The notes under the pieces: generated by a model | Databases searched by the model: none | Seen by the model: the letters and a program-made list of their open reading frames with translations, nothing else | What the model was told of the DNA's origin: nothing | Assembly: GCA_963281255.1 (NCBI GenBank) | Contig: OY725501.1 | Span: 3,511,674-3,575,673, forward strand | Direction: 5' to 3' | DNA: 64,000 nucleotides | DNA from: Aphrocallistes beatrix | Taxonomy: Eukaryota; Porifera; Hexactinellida; Sceptrulophora; Aphrocallistidae | Part shown: positions 12,816 to 23,581 of the stretch, piece after piece | Position numbering within the stretch: the first letter of the stretch is position 1 | Layout: the number at the start of each line of letters is the position of its first letter | Position numbers and translations under genes: made by a program

Positions 12816-13862
12816 CTACAGTTTTTCCGTCTCCTCTGCCTCTTTGTCCCCAACGACCACCACACTCTCTAGCTCCTCCTCCTTGATGGGCGGGGAGGGA
12901 CCGCTGTGGGGATCAGGTTCCGACATATCGGGCCACTCCTCCTCGCTCTTATTCACTGTTCTGCTTAAACGTTCCTCCAAATCCTTCTGGGCTTTCTGCT
13001 TTCGTCTGTCAGTGCTGGTACTGACGGTCATTGGCAGTAGGAGGCCCACTTCCGAAGGAACGCCGAGGTCGTAGGTGCGATGTGTCGCAGGATAGAGTTT
13101 CAGAAACCGGAGAATGGAACCCATCACTGAGCCTATCCTATACAGACACGGATGCAAGGCTTCCGGGAAGAGCGTTGCGAATTCGAAGGTTTCAGTTTGG
13201 TCGCCTCGAATGTCCGAGTCTCTCCTCTGAACAAACCTTAAGTAGGACCAGCTGATCACTAGGCTGGAGACACAGCTGAAAATACTGAAAACCGGGATGA
13301 ACTCTAGCAGGGTGAAGACTAGCGTTACAACGATGCAGAGGAAGGGAAGGTGTTTGAGTCTGAACGAGATGGGTGGTACCAGGGATAACTCAAAGTCTGG
13401 CCGCACTTGCTTCAGAGAAACAGCGAGACCACACAAGACGGCTGATGCACCGTATATCTCAACCATGTTGATAAGGCGTGAGTGGAACGTGTACGTGACA
13501 GCAGAGAGGATGAAGCAGAGTGTTAGGTTGAGAGAAGCGGTGAGGAATGAGATGATAATGAGGAATAGGAATAGTTCCATTACGCCCCAGAGAGGCTCGA
13601 GAATAGAAGCTGATGCCAACAAACAAAATATATCGACTATCACGAAAATAAAGCGAAATTCGACGAAGTTTGAAGTAATTAGTGTCCAAATTCTAAAGTA
13701 CGGCGGTTTCACATAGTAAGGAATGCACACGAAAAAGGGGATGAGCTCTTGTTTGAGTGAGATGAAGTACAGCACTAAGATTGCGATGCATAGGACTTTT
13801 GTTTGTAGTGAAGGAGAGAGCAGTTTCAAAAACAGATTTGCTTTATCTCCGACACGGGACAT
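12816..13862 (-). CDS. TMEM115: TMEM115 family rhomboid-like Golgi membrane protein
   Basis: 348 residues in one uninterrupted frame, close to the length of the human protein (about 350). The first 210 residues hold several hydrophobic segments, and the C-terminus is polar and acidic. Family signatures are visible: LEPLWG (88-93), IYGASAVLCG (136-145, matching the degenerate rhomboid region), SYLRFVQR (206-213), FEFATLFPE (226-234) and a YDLGVPS motif further on. Known role of the family: a catalytically inactive rhomboid relative in the Golgi, linked to retrograde transport and the COG complex. It sits between the formin and delta-COP genes, both also on minus. The overlapping plus-strand frames are antisense shadows. 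Confidence 0.92.
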   Translation of the reverse strand: MSRVGDKANLFLKLLSPSLQTKVLCIAILVLYFISLKQELIPFFVCIPYYVKPPYFRIWTLITSNFVEFRFIFVIVDIFCLLASASILEPLWGVMELFLFLIIISFLTASLNLTLCFILSAVTYTFHSRLINMVEIYGASAVLCGLAVSLKQVRPDFELSLVPPISFRLKHLPFLCIVVTLVFTLLEFIPVFSIFSCVSSLVISWSYLRFVQRRDSDIRGDQTETFEFATLFPEALHPCLYRIGSVMGSILRFLKLYPATHRTYDLGVPSEVGLLLPMTVSTSTDRRKQKAQKDLEERLSRTVNKSEEEWPDMSEPDPHSGPSPPIKEEELESVVVVGDKEAEETEKL

Positions 13863-14543
13863 TTAACTAGTCATAAAATAATATACTCTAGTTTATCAGA
13901 CATACATAGTAAATGCAAATATTAGTATATCACTTGTAACATAGCAGTGTTTCTAGAAGTGTGAGCAAGTGTGAGTAACAACCAATGGTTAGGGAGAAGT
14001 GGCATTTTCCGTATACAATCAAAGTCGTTTCCTTACCCAATTGATTTCATTGTCTAGGCGACAAAAAAGACACCCCCCCCCCGATTATTTGCTAACTGAG
14101 TTACTATTGATAATAAAACAATGTCTACAGAGACTTAGCGACAAAAAATTCCGGTACAAACCCAGATTTCCACTGTATTATGCGGTACATAATCATGCAC
14201 AGATATTTTGGTTGTGACATTTATCACTTTTTTTAGTAAAACAAGACACCTTAAACTTCCGAAAGAACCAATCAGACATGACTTAAATTGAAGTTAATAC
14301 TCAGTATCACTTATATTTCTGGCTGAGTTCAACAAAAACGAAATTTTAAATCCTATTTATAGATGCAGTGTGTATCTAATTAAAGGAACTAATAGCATTG
14401 GAAGCACGTATGCACTACCCATACAGACTACGAATTTATTAATTCAGTTTAGATTAATGTTTACAATAAACTAAGTGTACTGAATGTAATAACAAAACAT
14501 ACAGCAAATTCCTGAGCCTACTACCTGTTGCTAAGCAGTGTTT
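13863..14543. other. Intergenic between TMEM115 and delta-COP
   Basis: TMEM115 upstream and delta-COP 3' flank. It contains a C-run at about 14073-14082. No gene or repeat was recognised. Confidence 0.4.
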
Positions 14544-17500
14544 CTACTGAATAATATATTTGTCCACTAACAATTCATTCTCCATCGAAAACTTGATTTT
14601 CTCACCTGTGTTTCGAGTTATGACGTCATGGATGGAGAATTGCATGAATGACTTGTCAGAATTAAACTGAATGGAAATTGGGAAGAAATCATCTGGAAGA
14701 CCAGGGATATTAAACTCCATTGATCCATTTTTATTTTTAGTATCAATAACAGCTAACCGCCATTCGAGCGTTCTTTTTTTAGAATCAACAAAATAGTCCC
14801 CATCTGCTTCCGTGACAACAGGGTTGCCGGATCCAGTTGGGATCGGAATGCTGATGATGACGTCATAGAGAGTTAGATATGTTTGCACGAGTTCGTATTC
14901 TATGTTGACATCGCATCTGTCTCCACCGTCAGAGGGCCAACAGTTGATGGAGATTGGCATGTGGGACTCCTCAGTTGTAGTGAAACGCCACTTCAAAACC
15001 CCAGTCTAAATTAAGAACAGGAATTCATAATCGGTACTGAGCAATCTCGCTAGATATATTTTTAGTAACATGTTCCTATTCTAATAAACTTCAACGTGAT
15101 CCAATAATAGTGCCAGGAGATTGTGTTTCAGGATAGAATACATTTATGCGAGAAGATAATACAAAATAATACATAGTTCCTAATAGCCCATTTAACAACA
15201 GCGAGACCAGTGTATATCTTATATTTTAAAACGCAATGGGTTTTTTGTTTGTGCAGAGTTGATTGAGGAATTGGGAGGTGCTAGAAATGAGAAATTTGGC
15301 ACACAGGTAAATAATAATGAGTCTACGATTAAGTTCTAAGATCTAAGCGAAATCTTCACACTTCGCCGAGATTCAGGATTAGTTGGCCTAATCTTAAGCA
15401 AATTCCTTTTATAATGAACCTAATTTTTCTTCTCCAGTTCTGAATTCATGACTAACCGTAGATGAATGACACTTTTTTAGTAGAAAATTAGAAAGCGACC
15501 AACCGTTTCTTAAATATCCCGCAGGATGACTCTACAGACTCGCAGTGTCCGCAAGCCGCGCAGCGCAAGCAAGCGAAGCGGGCTTGTAATGCTGAAACGA
15601 GGATACTATTCAAGAACTGTGATTTATTCGGTTATTAATAGTAACAATAGCTCAGTTTCCAGATTTAAACCAGCATATCGGTGTGAATTTAAAATGTACT
15701 CGTAACACGGAAGTATCGAATAGAGCTAAGGTGTAACATGATTGGTCGGTTAATTAACGACAAATCCAAAAAATTGCAACCATTTAAATTCACATGTTAA
15801 CATTGACTACAATTGGTGGTTTTCACCACTAAACCATCAAATATTTAAAAATACTTTTATAGACATTCAAACAGCTGTAATTCTAAGTAACAGATGTTCT
15901 GACCAATAACTCATGTGTGTGTGTGTGCAGCAGATATTATTGAAATAATCTTAACCATCGAAATAGTTTGGGTCATATCAGTAGTTGGGTTATGGAGTGT
16001 CCGTTATTGGTAGATTCTGTCTATATTCAAATGGGATAAAAGTATAAAACTAAATCGTCAAAACATTCATGTCAACCTTAGCCATGATACAAGCGGGACG
16101 CAATAGGAAAGTATGATACATAGAATCAAAAAAAGCGGACATAATCGGGAAATTTTATGTAAAAGTGGGACACTTGAGAAAAGCTCAATAGAAGAGTGAA
16201 AAAATCGGAACAGTTGGCTTGTATGGACATGCAACTGTGAATAATCGAATTTCCCATTTATTCACACACTCCATACTTAGATAACTGACAAACACCACGA
16301 GTGTACATCGATACAGTGGTCCATACCTTTTCTCCGAGGATGTATGACTTCCCTTCTGGTTTGATGGCAATGATCGCATTCTGAGAGAAGAGTTTTTTGT
16401 CAATGTTGGGGTGCGTTTGCATCTGGAAAGTTCTGGTCTCTCTGTTCTCAATTTGGACCTGAGTGTTCTCCAGAGCTTCTGGGTCTGTGACTAACAGGTA
16501 CAGAACTCCAGTAATCTAGAAACAGTTTCATATCACACTCTATGGTAGAATAGGACGGGACAAGACAGGACGAATCAGTCATTTTTCACAAAAACTGATC
16601 ATAAAGAGTTCCAAATTATTGACTGATTGGAAAGTTTGTAATAAACAGTGGACTTCGCATAATTATTAGCAAACAATTTTCAAGTCTCAAGTGTAGATTT
16701 TGTGTCAAATCTGTTCCCCTAATAACCTCGCATATTGGCAACCATTTAATGAGCAAATTCGAGTTGCTAATAAGCGAATTCCATTGTAATGAATTCATCA
16801 CTAACCTCGAACTGCTCCAGTCCTCCATTCCTATCAGCAGAGAGAGCTATCTTCTCCTGAACGACGATGTGAATAGGCGCAGTAGGCTTAGCCTTAGCGG
16901 CAGCTGTCTGGGAGAGAGACGAGGAAGCTGATTGGTTCTGCTTACTCAGTGAGGCCACCTGTCCGCCCTCAGCGCTGAGTATAAATAGAGAGAACACATC
17001 TCAGTTTCGTATTCATCAAACAATTTAAATTAATTAAATACACATACATATCTACGGCTTCACTCTAACAATAGAAATCATAGAACCCAAATACTCTGGA
17101 GAAAGTTCTGGGAAAATTCTGAGAAATTTCTAGAATGAATGACGACTCTGCGGTTACGCAGTGTCCGCAAGCCGCGCAGCGCAAGTGAGCAAAGCGCGCT
17201 TGTATATATATCTATATATATATATACTATATATATATCTATATCTATATCTATCTATCTATATATATATATGTGTGTGTACATGTATATATAATTATCG
17301 CTTAAAGCGAATACAGTGTCGATTCAAGATTAAGTTCAGTTGAGACTAAATGATGGGAAATTAGCCTTAAATTGAACAGAGTTGATATTGAAATACCACA
17401 CCACCCACATGATATTATCCATGAAGCTATCCACATTCTTTGACTTGGGAGTCAGTTTCATGCCTCTGCTTCCTCCCGACTTGTTGGATGAGTAAGAGGG

Positions 17501-19154
17501 AGGTCTAATCTCAGTCACTGCGGACATGGGCAAGTCACTGCTCATGCCAGAGCCAGATATACCGCCTAATAATATAAATATAATCTAATAATAGAATAGG
17601 ATATAATAGAGTCTAATCATAGAATGAAATTTAATAGGATTAGGAAAGACTTAGGCTATCATTTATTGTGGTTACAATTAATTTCAGACAATACATACCA
17701 TGGATTTAATTATTAAATTCAGAGTTCACGAGTGCAAGTAAATATCACATTTTTGAAAGTACCAAAAGTATCGAATTGTAGCCTGCATACGAATAACCGA
17801 CTTTAAGAATGCTTATCTGGTTTCTAAGCATGTTTATTTGGTACATTTTACTTATCCTGGAATAGTTAATTCATCTCACCTGAGAAGGCATTCCTATCTC
17901 TCCCACCTATCCCCAGCCTAGCGTGTTCCTTCCTGGAGAGTTCCAGCTCCTTAGCTTTCCTCTTCATCACTTCTGCTGCTTCTCTCTCCTGCGTCTTGCG
18001 CTGTGCTATGAAAACCTTTTCATCGTACGAGTCCATTTCAATGAACGTCCTACAGCAGACATCCAAACTCAAACATAACACTAAACCAATCTAGTCATTG
18101 AAGTTAAAAAGGAAGAATTCCTACTCAGATTTATTAAAATGTTCGTCTTAAAATATCCAGTAGGCATAAACTTAAGCCATAACTTTAAATTCCTAACTTC
18201 AAAAAATGGAAATCCGAAAACTAAATTTCCAGTTCGTCCTACACAGGGCAGTAGCCACCGGTCTGATTTCAACCTGACCACTTTTTAGTCTCAACTGGAC
18301 CACTTCACACCTGGTGACTACAGCCTGGGACAGTCTCACTAACCTAATCTGAGTCATGTTAACATTCTCTCGGTACCCCAGCGCTACAATCTCATCGAAC
18401 GCGAAGATGAGTTGGAACGCATTCTCCTTCACCTCCGACTCACTAACAGTGGAGCAGTACTCAGTCACCACACGAGAGAACAGCCGGAGACTCTCAAGAT
18501 CTTCTAAGATGTTACTGGCGGTGGTGGTGAGGAGAACTGTGTAGAGGTTGGATTCCATTGGTTGATACACGTAGCGAACTGCTTCTGTCTCGATGAAGGT
18601 GTGTTGTTGTCTGCTGTCTCCTAAACACAAACACAAACAAAAATATAAAGAAACAGACACGTGTCAGTTATATTTGGAAACTTAAAGTCGTTTATCATGA
18701 ACCTGATTAAGCTGAACGTTCTTCTATCATGAGCTATGTAATCCTCTGTGTCTATTTCACAGTTCACATAGGAACTGTAGTATAGTAAACTCCGCTTAAT
18801 CAGGACAAGTCTCCAAGTATGGAGTAGTTCTCACACATAGAAGCTAATACTAAATTTCATCGGTTTATTGGGACCTCCGCTCAATCGGGTCAAAATATCC
18901 GGGACCAAAGTGTCCCGATTAAGCGGAGTCACCTGTACTTTAATATGAATCTAGATTGGTTCGTTGAGTGCGTTATAATGCCCAGTATTACAATTATCCT
19001 CTTTTTGGAGTGAAACTCCTGACTCACCAGATTCCAGCAGCTTGGTGAAGGTTGTGAGGAGTCCCTCGATCCTAGAGCGGGTCATCTCCACGAACTGTCT
19101 GGACACGAGGATCTTGCCTTGCTTGGAGCAGATAGCTGCAGCCAGCAGAACCAT
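14544..19154 (-). CDS. ARCN1: Coatomer subunit delta (delta-COP, archain)
   Basis: Delta-COP is the medium-chain subunit of the COPI coat that carries Golgi-to-ER and intra-Golgi vesicles. Seven exons with matching phases: 19028-19154, 18344-18620, 17880-18049, 17409-17565, 16806-16974, 16327-16515, 14544-15005. They give 516 residues (human 511). The start MVLLAAAICSKQGK aligns with the family start, so the further in-frame ATG at 19181 is not used. Longin domain at about 1-135 (RYVYQPME, FDEIVALGYRENVN), then a charged linker (TQEREAAEVMKRKAKELEL), then the mu-homology domain from about 270 (RNGGLEQFE, QTHPNIDKKLF, LKWRFTTTEES), ending LVDKYIIQ. Introns hold a MITE, Helitron-like pieces and a TA/TATC microsatellite. 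Its 5' part is duplicated at 28047-29216. Confidence 0.94.
15217..15586 (+). mobile_element. Short Helitron-like element
   Basis: Starts A|TCTTATATTTTAAAACGC, carries the TTTTTTGTTTG block and the GATTGAGGAATTGG and AAGATCTAAGCGAAATCTTC motifs, and ends GAAGCGGGCTTG|T. 370 bp, in delta-COP intron 6. Confidence 0.55.
16646..16786. mobile_element. MITE with CAGTGGA(C/A)TTCG ends
   Basis: Left end CAGTGGACTTCGCATAATTATTAGC; right end GCTAATAAGCGAATTCCATTG followed by TA. It is related to the cleaner copy at 59339-59511. It sits just upstream of the donor side of delta-COP exon 5. Confidence 0.6.
17050..17202 (+). repeat. Helitron-like 3' remnant
   Basis: The ACGGCTTCACTCT...ACAATAGAAATCAT block and the 3' end GCAAAGCGCGCTTG|T match the larger elements at 35-36.8 kb. 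The 5' end is missing. Delta-COP intron 4. Confidence 0.45.
17203..17293. repeat. TA/TATC microsatellite
   Basis: A run of TATA, TATC and TGTG units directly after a Helitron-like 3' end in delta-COP intron 4. Confidence 0.8.
18783..18935. mobile_element. MITE, CAGTCGACTCCGCTTAAT family, in delta-COP intron 1
   Basis: Diverged ends (TAGTAAACTCCGCTTAAT and AAGCGGAGTCACCTG). The identical copy at 28845-28997 in the duplicated segment shows that it inserted before the duplication. Confidence 0.65.
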
Positions 19155-19249
19155 GCTACTACTCTGTTGGAGCTGATACACATTAAATGCAATAGTTCTG
19201 AATTATCAATCAAATATCAATGCTTGCAGCGGTTTTACTGATCCCTCCC

Positions 19250-19640
19250 AAACTGGGTACCGAGGGGCATAGACGCCGACCCCGGGGGGGCTGGGGGGGC
19301 CCGAGCCTCCCCTGGATTTGAAGATGGCCCATGGGCGCAATACAAAATTTACGGTCGAGCCCCCCCTGGAACCCCGAAATTGTCCTTAGATTTCGAAAAG
19401 TTCGGCGCCCCAGGGCGAAACAGGGGTGCAGGGGGCTAGACCCCCCCCCCTATCGGGGAATTCCAGGCGCCACCCCTGGGGCGAAAGGACCAAGGGGATA
19501 TGTGTGTATCTGACACTATGGTCAGTAGTCCAGGGGGATAACTCGGCGGGTGGGGGGTTTGTGGGAGAAAAGGGGGCGGTAGGGCCTCTTTGCCCCCCAC
19601 AGACTGGATGGGAGTGCGGTTTCTATTCGCTGTAGCTTAT
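19250..19640. repeat. GC-rich segment with poly-G/poly-C runs, duplicated
   Basis: Unusually G- and C-rich for this window, with several homopolymer runs. It lies between delta-COP exon 1 and the NHL gene and recurs at about 29310-29700, where the C-run is longer. No protein resembling a known family is encoded in any frame. Confidence 0.6.
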
Positions 19641-19684
19641 CATTCTATTGGCTATAAGCATAATATAATCATTAATCTTCAGAA

Positions 19685-20581
19685 TTAATAAAACAATTGT
19701 AATGCCTTTTCAAGATTTTGAGAGACAACGACTAATTTGAAGTTATCAATTAGAGCTATTCCTGTGGGAAAATAAAACTTTCCCAATCCGTGGCCTTTTT
19801 CCCCTACTGTATCTAAGAGAGTCCCTTCTTTAGAAAATATTTTGACCTGATGGTCTTCGCAATCAACGATATACAAATTCTCGTTCGAATCGAGACAGAA
19901 GGAGAAAGGGTTAGCAATCTGCATTCCTACATCACCACTTGTAACTAGAGACCGTATTTTCTCTCCCGAGTAAGAGAAAACGTGAAGGCAAGGATTACTT
20001 CTATCGCAGAGGACATATATTTCATTTGATGTCAGTTTAACGTCACAGGGCAGGGATAAGGAGTGGTGGGAGATGTGTCGCTGGTAACGGAGGTCGTAAT
20101 CTAGAATTTGTATTCGATCGTTGAAGCAATCCGTGATGAAGACATCTCCATTGGTAGAGACGGTGAGCTGTCTAGGATAATTGAACTGTCTAATACCAGC
20201 CCCTATACCTCCTATCCTAGCGACTAAACTAATGCTAACTGCCACTTTCAAATGGAACACATAATGTTCCCATGTGTCGGTCACGTAGATATTGTCCCGA
20301 TGTATCGCTATACCGCATGGATCCCTCAGTTTTTTAACTGTAAAATGTTTTAGGTATTTACCTGCCTCTGAGAAAATCAATACACAAGACCTATTGAGTC
20401 CTGCATTGGTTATGTAAACTCGTTTGGTGCTGGGATCTATAGCTACTCCTCTAGGAAAGAGAGAGTTGCCTAGAGAATATTTTGCAGCAATCAAATGATT
20501 GAAATTGTCTAAATGCGTCGTCTCAGTTGAGTCTACGTGTCGTGTCGCTAAGGGGAATAGTGCTGCCATTTCTATTTTCAA
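19685..20581 (-). CDS. Six-blade NHL-repeat beta-propeller protein, copy 1
   Basis: 298 residues, single exon. About six NHL units can be lined up, each with a GIAI/GVAI-type start and an IYVTD-like strand: FPRGVAIDPSTKRVYIT, DPCGIAIHRDNIYVTD, YPRQLTVSTNGDVFITD, LPCDVKLTSNEIYVLC, NPFSFCLDSNENLYIVD and FPTGIALIDNFKLVVVS. There is no RING, B-box, coiled coil, signal peptide or membrane segment, so this is the propeller alone, unlike TRIM-NHL ligases. NHL propellers bind proteins or RNA; the partner cannot be told. It lies upstream of delta-COP on the same strand and has a near-identical copy at 29755-30651. Confidence 0.82.
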   Translation of the reverse strand: MKIEMAALFPLATRHVDSTETTHLDNFNHLIAAKYSLGNSLFPRGVAIDPSTKRVYITNAGLNRSCVLIFSEAGKYLKHFTVKKLRDPCGIAIHRDNIYVTDTWEHYVFHLKVAVSISLVARIGGIGAGIRQFNYPRQLTVSTNGDVFITDCFNDRIQILDYDLRYQRHISHHSLSLPCDVKLTSNEIYVLCDRSNPCLHVFSYSGEKIRSLVTSGDVGMQIANPFSFCLDSNENLYIVDCEDHQVKIFSKEGTLLDTVGEKGHGLGKFYFPTGIALIDNFKLVVVSQNLEKALQLFY

Positions 20582-20725
20582 CTATTTTAGATGATAGATC
20601 AAAGATATAGATTTATATGGGAAAGTACAGCACTAGATTGAGTGTACGTATAATCTGAGTATTCACTCAAATATCAATCTAAAGCTATTTTTGTCATATG
20701 GAGAAGGTTTTAATTTATCTTACTA

Positions 20726-23062
20726 CAGTGGAACTCGGTTACAACGTACTCGGCTTATAACGTACACTCGGTTAGTACGTATCTGAATCATTTGACGGAT
20801 TATTCCCCCAATGTAGCTTATAGTAGATATTTCGGTTATAACGTACTCGGATATAACGTATTTCCGGATAGTACGTACTAAAATCAGTTCCCCACAGAGG
20901 AAATTTTCGGATATAACGTACTCCTTGACTGCTACAAATTGTTTCACTATGGAAATCCAAAACCAATTACTGTACTTAGACATAATCTGATTATTCAAAG
21001 TGCTTATAAATGCAAACAGATACATATTATAGAACCATAAATTATTTTGTAAGAATATTTACTAATGTTATTTCTTAATACTGTATAAGCTTTGTTAAAA
21101 GGTACATTATACATATTACTATGTTAGAACGTATATTAGATTCGGTTAGAACGTACTTTATACTCGGTTAGAACGTACTTTATACTCGGTTAGAACGTAC
21201 TTTATACTCGGTTAGAACGTACTTTATACTCCGTTGGAACGAACTCTATATCCGTTAAGAATTACCTAATGATAATTCATATTTTAGTACTAATCAGAAT
21301 TATGGCAACTAATTCAAGACTTCAACTGACCTCTCGACAAAAAATAGATATCATATCCTCTATTGAAAATGGAGAAAAACAAGCTTCTGTGTGCAAAAGG
21401 CGTAATCTCGCCAAAACTACAGTGAGCAGCATATGGAAGAATAGAGAAATTCTGAAACGTAACTTTTCGTCCTCTGAATTTAGTCTCGATTGCAAGCGTT
21501 TTCGGCCATCTAATCAGAAAGATGTAGATGCTGCTCTCCTTGAGTGGTTTAAGCAAGCTAGGTCCCTCAACATTCCAATTAGTGCAAAATTACTGGTTGA
21601 AAGAGCTGAAACGTTTGCTGTTTCAATGGGCCTTGCATCATTTATAGCAACAAGTGGTTTTATTGATAGATGGAAAAAGAGACATGGTATTGGGATGAAA
21701 CAGGTATCAGGCGAAGAAAAATCAGTATCAGAAGAGGTTATACGACCATGGTTAGACCTGACTTTGCCTGAACTGCTTTCGCAGTACGCTCCAGAGTCTA
21801 TCTACAATGTCGATGAGACCGGATTATATTACAAGCTGCGCCCCGATAAGACATTAACATTTAAAGGAGAAAAGTGTAGTGGAGGAAAAAAGCCGAAAGA
21901 TCGCATCACTGTTCTGGTTGGGGCAAGTATGAATGGTGAAAGACTCCCACTCCTTATAATCGGAAAATCAAAGTCTCCACGATGTTTCTCTGGTATTAAG
22001 TCATTGCCTTTGGAGTACAAGGCTAACTCCAAAGCATGGATGACTGGGGATATTTTCAGGGATTGGCTACAAAAATGGAATCAGAAACTTCTTTCTCAAA
22101 AACGTACAATATTACTAGTTATTGATAACTGTACCGCACACCCTCGTAATCTCGAGCTCTCTAACATTAATATAAAGTTTTTACCTCCCAATACCACCGC
22201 CAAACTACAACCATGTGATCAAGGTATAATACAATCGCTCAAAGTTCATTATCGTCACCAGCTCGTGAAAAGATTGTTATTATCTATGGAAAGTGGAGAA
22301 GATCTAAAAATCTCGATGCTCGATGCAATGCAATGGTTGAAGATTGCATGGGACAAGGTAACAGCAGAGATTATCCGAAATTGTTTTCAGCATTGTAATT
22401 TCAGAGACATAACTTCTAGTGTTTGTATGGACCTAGTTTCTGAACCTAGCAGTGAACTTGAGAATCTTTTTGAGGGTTTAAAATCTCATAATGTCAAAAT
22501 AGAAGGTTCTGTTGAAGATTATACGCATGTTGATGATGATGTAGCTATTGATGGGGTCTTTACAGATAGTGATATTGTATCAATGATTCAGGATGATGCA
22601 GTATTATCGGAGGAGCCTTATATCGCTTGTGATGATGAACCTATTGCATGCCCGACTATTTCAGAATTTCGTGATGCTTTAGATATTGTGAGACGTTTTG
22701 TTACATGTAAGACAGATACTAATAGTCATCTCAATTCAATAGCTGAATTGGAAGAACTTCTGCTCAAGACTAGTACTAAGATTTATAGGCAAACCTCTCT
22801 TACTGATTTCTGCTAGGACTACTAAATCATTTTAGGAGTTACATGTTTAACCCAGTCTTGTAATATCCAATCATATTATATCTGTCTGAGTAAAAATGTT
22901 ATTAACATTGCAAAATTACATTATAATTAGCTAATAAACGACTCAACACGCCTAATTTGTTAAAAAATCAGTCAATATATTATTATTCGGATATAACGTA
23001 CTTCGGATATAACGTACTTTTTTCCCTTTCCCGAACAGGTACGTTATAACCGAGTTTCACTG
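20726..23062 (+). mobile_element. Intact pogo/Tigger DNA transposon
   Basis: 2337 bp, flanked by TA on both sides. The terminal inverted repeats of about 25 bp (CAGTGGAACTCGGTTACAAC left, CAGTGAAACTCGGTTATAAC read inward from the right) differ at only a few positions. Sub-terminal repeats of CGGATATAACGTACT follow, plus a short tandem array (about 21140-21245) of CGGTTAGAACGTACTTTATA. It encodes one transposase. The duplicated segment at 30.8 kb lacks the element and keeps a single TA, confirming both borders. Confidence 0.93.
21302..22816 (+). CDS. Tigger/pogo-superfamily transposase
   Basis: About 504 residues from the ATG at 21302 (an in-frame ATG at 21269 would add 11; the downstream one fits the MA...LT start of relatives). 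Numbered from 21269: CENP-B-like N-terminal helix-turn-helix at about 20-62 (LTSRQKIDIISSIENGEK), Tc5-type HTH at about 85-142, DDE_1 catalytic domain at about 165-365. The acidic triad is present: D182 in YNVDETG, D286 in LLVIDNCTAHP, D317 in LQPCDQG. The tail is acidic. The frame is unbroken and both element ends are present, so it may still be active. Confidence 0.92.
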   Translation: MATNSRLQLTSRQKIDIISSIENGEKQASVCKRRNLAKTTVSSIWKNREILKRNFSSSEFSLDCKRFRPSNQKDVDAALLEWFKQARSLNIPISAKLLVERAETFAVSMGLASFIATSGFIDRWKKRHGIGMKQVSGEEKSVSEEVIRPWLDLTLPELLSQYAPESIYNVDETGLYYKLRPDKTLTFKGEKCSGGKKPKDRITVLVGASMNGERLPLLIIGKSKSPRCFSGIKSLPLEYKANSKAWMTGDIFRDWLQKWNQKLLSQKRTILLVIDNCTAHPRNLELSNINIKFLPPNTTAKLQPCDQGIIQSLKVHYRHQLVKRLLLSMESGEDLKISMLDAMQWLKIAWDKVTAEIIRNCFQHCNFRDITSSVCMDLVSEPSSELENLFEGLKSHNVKIEGSVEDYTHVDDDVAIDGVFTDSDIVSMIQDDAVLSEEPYIACDDEPIACPTISEFRDALDIVRRFVTCKTDTNSHLNSIAELEELLLKTSTKIYRQTSLTDFC

Positions 23063-23581
23063 TAATAATAGTTTCTCAACTGGCAATGAATAAATACAAA
23101 TGCTTCTCATTCTAAAAGCTTACTACAATATTTTGTTGAGAATATTGTCTGGTTCTATCTACGTAATTTATTAAAACGCTAGGATTTTTTAGTGCAGCTC
23201 CCAGTATTAGAAGATGCCTTATGTCATGATGGGCGTGTAACGTCTGTCTGCTAGCTCCTGGAAACTCTATGAATTGAAGAGACTAGCTCTAGCTTAACAT
23301 CAATATACATATCTTATTCTGTGAATCCCTTACTATCAGTGTCAGTAGTATCCTATAACATCAATGCATTACTAACTGATGGACGTTGAGAAATCTCAAA
23401 AATAGGCTAGAGATTAGCTTCCAACAGTTGACATGAGATTCTTTAATAATAATAATAATACTTTCAACCATTTAACTGTTGCAATTAAGGGTAAATCACA
23501 CTCATAAATTATTACAAAAGCCTATTGAGACTATTATATGGTTGTATTTATGAATGCTCCAGAGGTAAATACTCCACCAGT

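Noticed and set aside
13297..13716. 139-residue plus-strand open frame
   Set aside because: It is entirely antisense to the TMEM115 coding sequence, which has clear family motifs.
18951..19027. Extension of delta-COP exon 1 beyond its donor
   Set aside because: The open frame continues by chance; the family sequence resumes only after the intron, at 18620.
19331..19635. Open frames across the GC-rich segment
   Set aside because: They arise from the lack of AT-rich stops in G/C runs; the frame is not kept between the two duplicates.
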